Shown in pieces: positions 24,216-31,985 of a DNA stretch of 35,490 bases. Source of the stretch: a virus; IMG/VR virus record IMGVR_UViG_3300048838_000201, positions 1-35,490 of that record; one strand, given 5' to 3'. The first letter of the stretch is position 1, and the number at the start of each line of letters is the position of its first letter. The notes under the pieces are model-generated. The model was not told the origin of the DNA. It saw nothing but the letters and a program-made list of their open reading frames with translations, and ran no database searches. A program made the translations under genes and the position numbers.

Positions 24216-25475
24216 GTCTTCCTCCCCATCCGTTGCGTTCGCAGCCAGCTCAGCCGGCGTATCTGCGCTTGCTTCTGTGCTCGCATCTGCGGCGGCCTCA
24301 GTGGCCGCTTCCACCTGTCCCTCGATCGCTTCGTCCTGCGCAGCATCAACGGCCGCAGCTTGCGTGGCAGCAGCCTGCTCAGCCACCTTGTCGTTGAGCG
24401 CGCTGGTGATCAGCTGCGCGGCTGCCGACAACTTGCCGCCCAGGTCTGGGCTGTTGCTGGTCATGCGCGACGCCAAGCCGCTCACAAATGAGAGCGCACT
24501 GGCCAGATCCTGCACGTCCATGCTGGCCGACCAGGCAAGCCAGCCCGACTCGCTATCGATGTCCTTTTGAAGATCGCCGGCGGCGAGCTTGTCCATGCCT
24601 GCGCACGTGCCGCCAAGCGCGCACGCGCTATCGTGGATTGCCTGAATCAGCTTCTGATCCGATGCAGAATGCCGTGCGCCGGCCTTGCCGAGTGCGTCGA
24701 CGTGCTGGTGCAACTTGTCGTATATGTCAGCAATAGGCGTGGGGCCGACTGCAAGGAACATGTTCCCAGCCGGCGTGGTTGAGTAAACAGATGCGCCACT
24801 CGCCTTGCTGAGGTCGAGGGTGCCGGTGCTGATGGTGCTGCCGTCAAGCGTTACGCTATATGAGGCCTTGACCATCTCATCGGATGCGGCTTCTTCATCG
24901 CCGGCGCCTTCGTCAGCTTCCTCAACCTTCTTCTTTTTCTTTTCTTCGTCGTCCTCTTCTTCGGGCGCGTCTGCAGACGGCTCGTCGCTCTTTGCAAAGG
25001 GCCGCTCTTCGGTCAGGCCGTCCGCTTTGACCATTGTGAAGGTCGCGCCACGCATACAGGGGTTGTCGACGATGGAGACTTCGAGCGGAATAGCCTCATA
25101 TCGAAGCAAGCCGTTCTCGAACTTCTGCGAACCATACCGGCCACCAACGCTGAAGCCTGTGTAAACCCCTTCGGCGACTTTCTTCCACTCGTTGTCATCG
25201 ACGATCTTGGTGCCGACGAAGATCTTCTTCGCCTCGTCATCGAACTGCATGCTGATGACTTTGCCGGCGGCGATGGGCTGGTGCATGGCGCGCACGTTGC
25301 CCAGGCTCTTGCCCTGGGTGGCGTCACTGATCGTCTTCGACCATTCTTCAAAGCGCGGCTTCGAGAGCTCGTAGTCCATGAGCTCGCCCGACTTGTCCGG
25401 CGCTTCCTCGGCGGCCACGCCCCACACCTCTCGGCGCTGCTCATCGACCTTGGTGATTGGGATGAATAGGTTCAT
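23826..25475 (-). CDS. XkdF-like prohead protease fused to scaffold
   Basis: A 549-residue protein. Residues about 1-150 match the XkdF/peptidase S78-type phage serine protease: FIPITKVDEQRREVWGVA, DKSGELMDYE, His65 in RAMHQPIAAGK and Ser109 in GFSVGGRYG. A low-complexity acidic and lysine-rich linker (about 168-205, EEEDDEEKKKKK) follows. The rest is helical scaffold with two Ala-rich parts and a C-terminal coiled coil. The protease normally cleaves the scaffold and the capsid N-terminus during head maturation. No Shine-Dalgarno precedes ATG 25475, but a stable hairpin ends 14 bases upstream. A strong-looking promoter lies about 150 bases further on. An internal start probably makes extra scaffold. 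Confidence 0.85.
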   Translation of the reverse strand: MNLFIPITKVDEQRREVWGVAAEEAPDKSGELMDYELSKPRFEEWSKTISDATQGKSLGNVRAMHQPIAAGKVISMQFDDEAKKIFVGTKIVDDNEWKKVAEGVYTGFSVGGRYGSQKFENGLLRYEAIPLEVSIVDNPCMRGATFTMVKADGLTEERPFAKSDEPSADAPEEEDDEEKKKKKVEEADEGAGDEEAASDEMVKASYSVTLDGSTISTGTLDLSKASGASVYSTTPAGNMFLAVGPTPIADIYDKLHQHVDALGKAGARHSASDQKLIQAIHDSACALGGTCAGMDKLAAGDLQKDIDSESGWLAWSASMDVQDLASALSFVSGLASRMTSNSPDLGGKLSAAAQLITSALNDKVAEQAAATQAAAVDAAQDEAIEGQVEAATEAAADASTEASADTPAELAANATDGEEDMNKAQLDAFKAALVDDVKALLKEFTEGAAAPLQKAELASNDLAKRFDEVTARLGAFEGRVDKLEKMPAGSGPVLREVGAASANGDDAIIASLDQLIKDETDPTVRQALMAKRTQAAIKLSYRAGGNRMG

Positions 25476-25489
25476 GTGATTGGAAAAGC

Positions 25490-25552
25490 GAAACGCGGGC
25501 GCCGAAGACCTGCGGGATTACTCCCGACTTGGTTCTTCAGCGCCCGCGTTTC
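25490..25552 (-). promoter_or_regulatory. structured mRNA leader with GNRA tetraloop before the protease gene
   Basis: A 13-bp perfect outer stem (GAAACGCGGGCGC with GCGCCCGCGTTTC) encloses a second helix (GAAGA/TCTTC plus a CC/GG pair with a bulge). This leads to an inner CGGGA-TCCCG hairpin whose loop is GTAA on the - strand. GTAA is a GNRA loop only on this coding strand, so the structure is likely to act as RNA in the - strand transcript. It leaves 14 unpaired bases before an AUG that has no Shine-Dalgarno. It could control or aid translation of the protease-scaffold gene. Confidence 0.6.
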
Positions 25553-25630
25553 AAAAAGTTTTGTTGCCCCAAAAGGTGGGCTTGACTTCTATTCACGCGC
25601 GGCCGTCCAACACCGCGTTTACTGGTTGGG

Positions 25631-25658
25631 ATTTTAGCACGCCTGTTCGAGGCGTCAA
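25631..25658 (-). promoter_or_regulatory. sigma70-like promoter for protease-capsid genes
   Basis: TTGACG at 25658-25653, a 16-base spacer, and TAAAAT at 25636-25631 on the - strand form a near-consensus sigma70-type promoter. It points at the protease-scaffold gene, with an expected 5' leader of about 150 bases. It lies in the longest intergenic gap of the head operon. Transcription start mapping would be decisive. Confidence 0.65.
25639..25655. promoter_or_regulatory. operator-like dyad inside the promoter spacer
   Basis: ACGCCT and AGGCGT form a perfect 6-bp dyad around five bases. It is almost completely within the -35/-10 spacer of the promoter. This is the usual place for a repressor to block RNA polymerase. 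No repressor gene was seen in the window. Confidence 0.45.
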
Positions 25659-25696
25659 TGTGTGAAGACGAAGGACTGTTGCTTCGATCCAGACAG

Positions 25697-25996
25697 CTAT
25701 TCTTTCGCGCCGGGTGCATCGGGCACAGGTTGAGACTGTGGCTCTGGCTGTGCTGCGAGCGAATGGATAAAGGGAGGCTGTGCTTTGGGTGGCTGCACAA
25801 TCGGCAGGTCCAACTTCTGCAATGCTTTCATCACATCCTCGTGCTGCGCGCTGGCCTGCGCGATTCGGCCGATGATGGCCAGCCAGATGCCAATGGCGAT
25901 GATCCCCACACCACTGGTGGCTTGAGACGCGAGGAGAAACCCCAGACCGACAATGCCAAGCGAAACGAGCAGGGACAGAACGGCAATGAGCCTCAT
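25697..25996 (-). CDS. two-TM membrane protein in the head gene cluster (99 aa)
   Basis: Two hydrophobic segments (RLIAVLSLLVSLGIVGLGFLL and GVGIIAIGIWLAIIGRIAQA) are followed by a charged helix and a Pro-rich tail (about 70-99). The topology is holin-like, but similar small membrane proteins of unknown role occur in phage head clusters. It is the last gene before the promoter/leader region upstream of the protease gene. The ribosome site is weak (AGGT next to ATG). The assignment as holin would be based on topology alone. Confidence 0.6.
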   Translation of the reverse strand: MRLIAVLSLLVSLGIVGLGFLLASQATSGVGIIAIGIWLAIIGRIAQASAQHEDVMKALQKLDLPIVQPPKAQPPFIHSLAAQPEPQSQPVPDAPGAKE

Positions 25997-26017
25997 ACCT
26001 AAACAGTCGCAGGCCGG

Positions 26018-26428
26018 CTACAAAGATGCAAGGTAAGCCTCGATGCTGCGCGCGATCTCATCGGTGATCATGCCAAGATCCCTTTCGACTATGTCGCCGA
26101 GCTGCCACCAGCGCCCCTCATGCATCCAGGCCTGCTCGTCGTCGGTGCCGATCACGTAGGGGGCATATGGGATGTTGGAGCCGATGGTGCCGACCACCTC
26201 AGCGCCGGCGGCATACACATCCGTCGCGATCGACTGGCCGAGCTTGCCGGTGCGAATGTAGGAAGAGTTAGGCGGCGGCGCCGGATATGGCGGCACATGC
26301 TGGTGCACCATGTAGAAGCCGCGCTGCATGCCTGGCAGCACCGCGCGTGCAAAGGCTTCCGGCGTGAATGCTTTCGCCAGCCGGTCGAGAAATGCTTCAT
26401 TGGTGATGTTGATGTCGAAGGAAACCAT
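26018..26428 (-). CDS. HK97 gp10-like / tail completion protein (136 aa)
   Basis: A 136-residue protein of the HK97 gp10-like type: an N-terminal helix, a HQHVPPYPAPP segment followed by SSYIRTGKLGQSI, a strand with VGTIGSNIPYAPYVIG and a C-terminal helix. The Y-I-R-T-G-x-L-x-x-S motif is typical of the family. The usual job is tail completion/neck formation. Position is unusual: it lies between portal and protease, whereas in many phages it follows the connector gene. The start at 26428 is next to the preceding stop. AAAGG is a possible ribosome site. Confidence 0.75.
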   Translation of the reverse strand: MVSFDINITNEAFLDRLAKAFTPEAFARAVLPGMQRGFYMVHQHVPPYPAPPPNSSYIRTGKLGQSIATDVYAAGAEVVGTIGSNIPYAPYVIGTDDEQAWMHEGRWWQLGDIVERDLGMITDEIARSIEAYLASL

Positions 26429-26431
26429 CGA

Positions 26432-26776
26432 TTAACCTTTAGGCGGGCAGAGGTGCGCCGGCAGCGCCTCACCGGCGATGAGATACACCATTTTGGCGAT
26501 GATGATCTTCGCGTTGTGTCCATCTGTGCCATGGTTGTACGCCTCGACATATGCCTGCGAAAAGTGAATCTCTTTCAACTCGCGCGGGGTGAAATATTCG
26601 CTTAGCAGCAGCGTCTTGGCATTCGCCATATTTGCCGCCTCGCCGGCAGCCTGCCACGCATTACGCACAGGCTCGCCGAGATCCTCCCACTTCGGAATGG
26701 GCCGGCCGTCAAAGGTCGTGCCTTTCTTTGATTCTGTGTATGCATCAAATGCGATCTCTCCGAGTGTCTTGCTCAT
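26432..26776 (-). CDS. conserved small phage protein following portal (114 aa)
   Basis: ATG 26776 (MSKTLGEIAFDAYTESKKG) is selected because AGGAGACAC lies upstream and the earlier part of the open frame belongs to the portal gene. Visible motifs are DGRPIPKWEDLGEPVRNAW and a second helical half with EYFTPRELKEIHFSQAYVEA and HLCPPKG. The first segment resembles small phage proteins with a conserved W-D/E-x-L motif, of unknown function. It starts seven bases after the portal stop and is linked to the gp10-like gene. Confidence 0.65.
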   Translation of the reverse strand: MSKTLGEIAFDAYTESKKGTTFDGRPIPKWEDLGEPVRNAWQAAGEAANMANAKTLLLSEYFTPRELKEIHFSQAYVEAYNHGTDGHNAKIIIAKMVYLIAGEALPAHLCPPKG

Positions 26777-26783
26777 GTGTCTC

Positions 26784-29609
26784 CTATGCAACCAATCCCG
26801 TCGCTTCATCCCACCCGTCCGGCTTCTCCAGCACAGGGATGGTGTAGCACCTGCAGCCTGGATGCGCGCCAGGCCGCTCATATTGCTTGTCGGTCAATGG
26901 GTCGATAAAGGGGGAACCGATAGGGCGTGTCTGGCCCACGAGCCGGCTGCAGACCGGGCAGACCACCTCGTCTTGAACCGACTGCCATTTGTTTCCCCAC
27001 ACGCCGGCTGCGTCCCACGCCATGTGGTTGCCGGCTGCAAAGGCGTTGGTGGTCTCGCTCTGTGCAATCAGCCGCGCGCGCCTGGGATCGTCGATGAGTT
27101 CGTTGATGGCCTTCGTGAGCGCCGGCAGTGCTTCACCCTGCTCGATCCAGTCAGCAACGGCCTTGCGGATTTGTTCGACCGTCGTGCCCTGCAGTTGCTT
27201 GATCAGCCGGCCGGCGTTCGCGCGCGCCCAGGCCTCCGCCGCCTTGTTCACCACATCCCAGCTCACACCGGCGCGGATCCGTGGTGGGATGACGCCGGGC
27301 GCGTCGCCGGCCTTGCCGCGCGCTTCACTTGTGCCATGCTGGATCGATGCAAGCAACCAACCGAACACTGCCGGCAGGAGTATCTTGATGAACTGCTCCC
27401 AGAACGGTGAGCCTGGTGTGTCGGGGGTTGCAGGGATCTCCTGCTTCGCGCCGGCTTTGCCCTGACGGTCAGCAACCGCGTCGATGTATGCATCCCACAG
27501 CTCAGGGTCTTCAGACGCAACGGCCTCGGCCTGTGTCCGGTCGCCGGCTTCGAGCGCGCTCGCGATCAGCTTCAGCTTGGCTGCGAGATCGTCGGTCATG
27601 TCGTCTTCGATCTTGCGCCGCCCTGCTGTCGGGTGCTCTTCACCCTTCAACAGGGCGCGGCCTTTTGGGTCCGGCACCTTCGTAAATGCGAGGTTGATCG
27701 CGTTGACATCTCCAGCCAGTGCAAGCGCGCTGCGGATGCTCTTCTGCATGACCGGCGGGATCACACCAGCACTCACGGCCGGCGGCTCGCAGTCAGGCTT
27801 CTTGCCATCCTTCATGCGCCTGATGGATTTCTCGCGCCAGTGATCGAGGGCGATTTTGACGAACTCAGGTGGCGTCTCTTCCACGTCCGCCGGCGGCTCT
27901 GTCTTCTCAGCCGTCGCCGGCGTGAATCCCCGGGCCGGGCCAAGGATGCGCTGCACCACATCCGGCGTGATGGTCGGGAACGCAACCTGCACCAGGTTGA
28001 CGGCCGACTCAAAAGGCAACGTGCCGCCCGACACGAGTTGCACGATCTCGCTGAGGGATGCGATCTGCGCACCGTTGAGCGCCGTCGCCTGCACGGTGCC
28101 GGCAGAAGCTGCCGCCTCAGCAGTCGCGTCACCTGCAACAGGGTTCACCTCTGGCTTGCTTTCGGGCTTGTCTGCCGGCGTGCTCTCTGCCTCGATCTCT
28201 ACAGGCTGGCCAGCCTGGTCTATAGCATCGTCCTGCGAGGTAGCCGGCTGCCCTGGCTTGAAGAGATCCTCCAGCATCACTGGCATGCCGGCGATCACGA
28301 TGAAGGGCTTGGCATTGGGGATGGCCGGCTGGCCTTCCTTCGCGCGCCAGGTGTTGATGTCGATCACACCGTTCTGCAACTGCATCTGCATGAGCGAAGC
28401 CGCAGCGGTCTTGTCTTCCTGCGGACCGATGTTGACGAACCGCCACACCAGCGGCGACTTGGTCTGTCGCTGCACAATGCCGGTGAACAGGTTCTGCAGG
28501 TATTGCGTGATCGGCCCGATGCCGAAGCGATACATGCTGTTCTCCTGGCCGGCCATGAAGCCGGCGCCGCCAAGGCCTTCACCCGGCACCAGCCCCAGCT
28601 CGCTGGGCAGGAAGCCGAAGGCATAGCAGGTCATGCGCAGCATGAACTCGTCGAACGCGTTCGAGGCTTCGGCATCAGGCCGGCGAAATTCATACACCGG
28701 CTGGCCGCTGCCCGGCGATGGCAGGAACTTGATGCGGCGCAGCTTCTCGACGTTGCCGGCGAGGATGCCGTCGATGTAGTCCTGGAACTGGCTGATCTGG
28801 TCAGTCGTCCAATCAGCCGGCAGGAAGGCGAAGGCCTCCGGCACGTTGGTTGTGTCCCAGTATGTGGTCGCAGCATTCTGCCGGCGCAGCGATTCATTGA
28901 TGCGCAGGATCAGGAATTCGATGGGGCTCCTGCCATATGGCGATGAAGCCGAAGTGTTGAACGGGCGATACAGCAGGCGGTCAGCGCTGAACCATTGCCA
29001 GTTGCGCCCCTTGATCATCTGCATGTAGGCCGGCACCGGTGCGCGAGGAATGCGACCACGTGCATCGAGCAAGGGCCGGATCGTGCTGCCGTCGATCTGT
29101 TCCACTGCCAGCACATTGCCGCTGCCGTCCTGATCCAGCCACAGGCTCACTGCGTCATACACCAGCATGTCTTCGAGCACGGCATTGCACCAGCCGTCGA
29201 ACTCGGTGAAGCCGTCCGGCTTCCTCCAGAATGCGCGCAGCTGCTCGATGTCACTGGAGTAGTCCGCATTGTCAGTCGGGTCGGCATTCTGGATGTCCCA
29301 GTCGAGCGAGCGGATCTCGCGCTTCACCGCCTCAATGACGATGCGCACGGCATCGCTCATATCCGAGAAGTTCTTGAGCTGCGCAAACGGCATCAAGCCA
29401 TAGCCGGTGCGCGGCGTCAGATACAGGTTGATGCCCGACTGATAGTCGAACACACGCGGCTTCTCATCAGCGCTGCTGAATGGGGGGAGCGGGATGCCAG
29501 GCGTGAAGACGCCATTCGCGCCCCAGGTGCCCGCGTAGGCTTCGGCCAACCCCTGGCTGGCCAGCGCCGGCGTGCCGGTCACTTCATTGATCATCTCGTT
29601 ATCCGCCAT
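26784..29609 (-). CDS. portal protein fused to MuF-like domain
   Basis: A 941-residue protein, about twice normal portal length. Residues about 40-450 form the portal (LTPRTGYGLMPFAQLKNFSD, REIRSLDWDIQNADP, RPFNTSASSPYGRSPIEFL, GEGLGGAGFMAGQENS). A Pro/Ala/Glu-rich linker covers about 450-620 and a mixed helical part extends to about 770. The C-terminal part is MuF/SPP1 gp7-like, with RARLIAQSETTNAFAAGNH and a metal-type set C884, C887, H916, C919, C921 in CPVC and HPGCRC. The portal forms the DNA gate, while MuF proteins enter the prohead. AAGGAAGG precedes ATG 29609, which overlaps the terminase end. Confidence 0.93.
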   Translation of the reverse strand: MADNEMINEVTGTPALASQGLAEAYAGTWGANGVFTPGIPLPPFSSADEKPRVFDYQSGINLYLTPRTGYGLMPFAQLKNFSDMSDAVRIVIEAVKREIRSLDWDIQNADPTDNADYSSDIEQLRAFWRKPDGFTEFDGWCNAVLEDMLVYDAVSLWLDQDGSGNVLAVEQIDGSTIRPLLDARGRIPRAPVPAYMQMIKGRNWQWFSADRLLYRPFNTSASSPYGRSPIEFLILRINESLRRQNAATTYWDTTNVPEAFAFLPADWTTDQISQFQDYIDGILAGNVEKLRRIKFLPSPGSGQPVYEFRRPDAEASNAFDEFMLRMTCYAFGFLPSELGLVPGEGLGGAGFMAGQENSMYRFGIGPITQYLQNLFTGIVQRQTKSPLVWRFVNIGPQEDKTAAASLMQMQLQNGVIDINTWRAKEGQPAIPNAKPFIVIAGMPVMLEDLFKPGQPATSQDDAIDQAGQPVEIEAESTPADKPESKPEVNPVAGDATAEAAASAGTVQATALNGAQIASLSEIVQLVSGGTLPFESAVNLVQVAFPTITPDVVQRILGPARGFTPATAEKTEPPADVEETPPEFVKIALDHWREKSIRRMKDGKKPDCEPPAVSAGVIPPVMQKSIRSALALAGDVNAINLAFTKVPDPKGRALLKGEEHPTAGRRKIEDDMTDDLAAKLKLIASALEAGDRTQAEAVASEDPELWDAYIDAVADRQGKAGAKQEIPATPDTPGSPFWEQFIKILLPAVFGWLLASIQHGTSEARGKAGDAPGVIPPRIRAGVSWDVVNKAAEAWARANAGRLIKQLQGTTVEQIRKAVADWIEQGEALPALTKAINELIDDPRRARLIAQSETTNAFAAGNHMAWDAAGVWGNKWQSVQDEVVCPVCSRLVGQTRPIGSPFIDPLTDKQYERPGAHPGCRCYTIPVLEKPDGWDEATGLVA

Positions 29610-31155
29610 GCTGCCCTTCCTTTTGCGCGTCAGACTCCTGTGCCTGCCGGCGCTCCATTTCTGACTTTGCGAATTGCACCCACCCAGGCGTGCCGCTCGA
29701 CATCATTGCAAATACACCGCTCACCGCATCCACGCGGTCATCGTGCGCGCCAAACGGGAACGCACTCATCTCCTCGATCCAGTCTGCAATCCACGTGTCA
29801 TCGTTGACGCTCTCGCGCACGAAGGCGAGCTTGCCCATCTCGGCACGGTCGGCGACAGGCTGGGCGCGCGCGATCTTGTCGACATGCACATCCACAGCGC
29901 GCAGCGCGATGTTCACCAGCTCCTTTTCGCGCATGAGCTCCTGCACCATCGGCGCGCCATGCGCCTTTGCCTCGACGCCATGCCGTGTGTCGTTCTCATC
30001 GAGCATCAGCTCTTTGATCATCTTGCGCGCATCCGGGCTCTCCATCTTGCCGGCGCGGCCGCGGCGGAGATACAGCGTGCCATCTGTGCCGAATGCGCCG
30101 GCGACGGTGGCTGTGTTGTCGGCCTGCTGCTTGAGGCTATAGGCCAGGTCGTAATAACGCACCCAACGCAGGCCCACCGGCGCCGCATCAACGATGCGCA
30201 GCCAGGGCTTCTTGAAGATCGAGCCCTCGGCAGGCCTGGGCTTCTGTTGATACTTCGCGAGCCACGAGCGTTCGCTCACACCGCGGATGGCGTCCAGCTC
30301 AGGCAATGGCCAGCGCGCCGGCCAGAGCGCATCACCAACGGGCCGGCTGAGTGGATCGGCTTCCTCGGCGATGGCTGGGAGGGTGACAACCTGCCACTTC
30401 TCGCCCTTTCGCTTTGCGTCGTTGAGCAGCCGGCCGGCGAGGTCATCCTCGTGCCAGCGTTGCATCATGCAGATCACGGCGCCGCCGGGTTCGAGGCGCG
30501 GGCGGATCGTCTCGGTATACCAGGTGTAGACGCTTTCACGCGCAGACATGCTGTCGGCTTCTTCGGCCTTGCCGATGGGATCGTCGATGATGATCACCCG
30601 CGCGCCCTGTCCTGTCGGGCTGCCGCCCACGCCGACGGCCAGCATGGCCGGGCGTGTGCGCCCAGCCAGCGTCCACCGCTGCACGGTGGCGTTGTCGTTG
30701 CTGAGCTGCGTCAGCGGGAACAGGTTGCCGTATGTCTCCATCTCGATCATGTTGCGAACGTTTCGACTGAATGTGTAAGCCAGCTCGGCGGTGTGGCTGG
30801 TCACCATGAACTGCTGCGACGGGTCGCGCCCCAGGCACCACGCCGGCCACAGTTCGCTCGTCAGCTTCGACTTGCCATGCCTAGGCGGCGCAAAGATCAT
30901 CAGGCGCTTCACCTCGCCCTGCTCCACTCGCTCCAGCCACTGGGCGATGTGGGTCAGATGCGCGGCCGGCTCATACGATGGGTCCACCAGGTGGACGAAG
31001 TCCATCAGGTGCCGGCGCGCCAGCTGCTGCCTAGCCTCTTCAACCTTCCGCCGCTCCCTCCTCTCCAGCTCCGCCTTCGCTTCCGCCGGCGAAACCCTGG
31101 GCAACGATGGCGCGAAGCGCTTCGTCGCTGTAGTCGGCGAGCTCGCTCCAGGCAT
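29599..31155 (-). CDS. terL: terminase large subunit
   Basis: The DNA-packaging motor. The open frame starts at 31416, but its first 80-100 residues are Ser/Arg/Lys-rich shadow of the small-subunit gene. I use the ATG at 31155. A start up to 31005 is possible. With this start, Walker A is APPRHGKS (89-96) and Walker B is VIIIDD (187-192). The RNase H-like nuclease region contains RYYDLAYS, VEAKAHG and the final HDDRVDAVSG. It is about 518 residues, a normal length. The conserved RRHLMDFVHLVDPSY segment precedes the ATPase. No clear Shine-Dalgarno precedes these starts, so translational coupling to the overlapping small-subunit gene is probable. The stop overlaps the portal start. Confidence 0.93.
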   Translation of the reverse strand: MPGASSPTTATKRFAPSLPRVSPAEAKAELERRERRKVEEARQQLARRHLMDFVHLVDPSYEPAAHLTHIAQWLERVEQGEVKRLMIFAPPRHGKSKLTSELWPAWCLGRDPSQQFMVTSHTAELAYTFSRNVRNMIEMETYGNLFPLTQLSNDNATVQRWTLAGRTRPAMLAVGVGGSPTGQGARVIIIDDPIGKAEEADSMSARESVYTWYTETIRPRLEPGGAVICMMQRWHEDDLAGRLLNDAKRKGEKWQVVTLPAIAEEADPLSRPVGDALWPARWPLPELDAIRGVSERSWLAKYQQKPRPAEGSIFKKPWLRIVDAAPVGLRWVRYYDLAYSLKQQADNTATVAGAFGTDGTLYLRRGRAGKMESPDARKMIKELMLDENDTRHGVEAKAHGAPMVQELMREKELVNIALRAVDVHVDKIARAQPVADRAEMGKLAFVRESVNDDTWIADWIEEMSAFPFGAHDDRVDAVSGVFAMMSSGTPGWVQFAKSEMERRQAQESDAQKEGQHGG

Positions 31156-31420
31156 CGTCGTCGGTGCGCTCGATGCCGATGGTTTGCTTGGGCTTGCCGA
31201 TGAGGTATTCGTAGATTTGCTGCCGCGCGCGCGCCCTGACCTGGCCGTCGTAGTGCGTCGTGGCATCTTCGAGGTTCTTTTGGACGACCTGCCGGAACGC
31301 TTCTTCGTCGATGACGGTCGAGATGATCGCGAGGCGCGCGGCTTCACGGGCTTTCGGCGGCCGGCCGCCGATGCCTTTGTGCCCTTGCGCGAACTGCCCT
31401 TTTTCATTGCGCTCACTCAC
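31040..31420 (-). CDS. terminase small subunit candidate
   Basis: A 126-residue protein using GTG 31420 (SERNEKGQFAQGHKGIGG), which has GAGG five bases upstream. An earlier GTG at 31444 is less well placed. The N-terminal R-N-E-K-G-Q-F-x-x-G-x-K-G-x-G-G-R-P pattern is common in phage terminase small-subunit-like proteins. Helices follow, with RLAIISTVIDEEAFRQVV and RARARQQIYEYLIGKPKQ. The end is Gly/Glu-rich. Location directly before the large subunit supports its role in recognising viral DNA. It begins a - strand unit about 66 bases from the GTATAC motif copy B. Confidence 0.75.
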   Translation of the reverse strand: MSERNEKGQFAQGHKGIGGRPPKAREAARLAIISTVIDEEAFRQVVQKNLEDATTHYDGQVRARARQQIYEYLIGKPKQTIGIERTDDDAWSELADYSDEALRAIVAQGFAGGSEGGAGEEGAAEG

Positions 31421-31486
31421 GATTACCTCTTCCTGAACCTTCACCAGTTATCTGGGAAATCTGGCCTTAGCCCTGCAATAAAAAAC

Positions 31487-31505
31487 GTATACGCGTATAC
31501 AATTG
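31487..31505 (-). promoter_or_regulatory. GTATAC operator/promoter motif, copy B
   Basis: On the - strand it reads CAATTGTATACGCGTATAC. GTATACGCGTATAC is a perfect palindrome of 14 bases. It matches copy A at 7195-7213 in 17 of 19 positions. The distance to the terminase small-subunit GTG (31420) is 66 bases, compared with 64 bases at copy A. An AT-rich patch (TTTTTTATT) follows on the - strand and may include the promoter. Confidence 0.6.
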
Positions 31506-31507
31506 CT

Positions 31508-31522
31508 TTATGCGCTGCGCAT
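31508..31522. promoter_or_regulatory. palindrome TATGCGC-T-GCGCATA beside copy B
   Basis: Perfect 7-bp arms around one base, two bases from the GTATAC motif. The approximately 150 bases from here to 31677 contain no convincing gene. The palindrome may be part of the same control region. Confidence 0.35.
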
Positions 31523-31677
31523 ACCCTGTCGGGCCGGCGTTGCGGGAGGCGTCGGGCGGACGGCGGGTGGTGTGACGATGGCTGCCAGAAAGCTCGCCCT
31601 CGCATACGCTGGAACACCCGAGATCGTCTTGCCGCACTGCGCACTCCCGCATCGCCGATGCGCTGGCTCACACACTC

Positions 31678-31983
31678 TCACACGCCGGCCGGCTGCACCA
31701 CAAACACCTTGTCGTGCGAAGCCATGCCTTCACCCGTCGAGAACCATCGAAATGTGTATCGGCCAGGCTGATCCGCCGGCCAGTCAACGTGATACTTGCC
31801 CGTGGCCGTCTTCGTGATCTGTGTCGACGCCGGATATGTGTATTCCGTCACCTGGCCGGCAGGGGTGCGAATCCTGAACTTCACCACGTCGGGATCGATG
31901 GCCTGCCCATCGCTCGTTCTGCTGAATTCGCCGCCGAGACGCACCAGGTTGCCCTGCTCATATGTGTTTACATCTCCTGCCAT
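31678..31983 (-). CDS. small beta-sandwich phage protein (101 aa)
   Basis: GAGG and a five-base spacer point to ATG 31983 (MAGDVNTYEQGN), two codons inside the open frame. The product has the pattern of a small Ig-like domain: NLVRLGGEFSRTSDGQAIDP, FRIRTPAGQVTEYTY, GKYHVDWPADQPGRYTFRWF and HDKVFVVQPAGV. This G-x-Y-H/x-x-x-W...G-x-Y-x-x-R-W layout is common in small phage structural proteins. It is placed between the repeat protein and the terminase genes. A virion accessory role is likely but not proven. Confidence 0.7.
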   Translation of the reverse strand: MAGDVNTYEQGNLVRLGGEFSRTSDGQAIDPDVVKFRIRTPAGQVTEYTYPASTQITKTATGKYHVDWPADQPGRYTFRWFSTGEGMASHDKVFVVQPAGV

Positions 31984-31985
31984 GA

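Noticed and set aside
27633-28946. 437-codon open frame on the + strand
   Set aside because: Antisense to the portal-MuF gene, no domain and biased composition.
29674-31203. 509-codon open frame on the + strand
   Set aside because: Antisense to terminase large subunit, with Arg/His/Leu-rich shadow composition typical of GC-rich DNA.
31156-31416. N-terminal 87 codons of the open terminase large-subunit frame
   Set aside because: Ser/Arg/Lys-rich low complexity that is only the shadow of the overlapping small-subunit gene. Large terminases do not have this region.
31441-31817. Open frames on both strands across the terminase upstream gap
   Set aside because: Composition is random-like, ribosome sites are lacking, and they cross the palindromic control region or the next gene.
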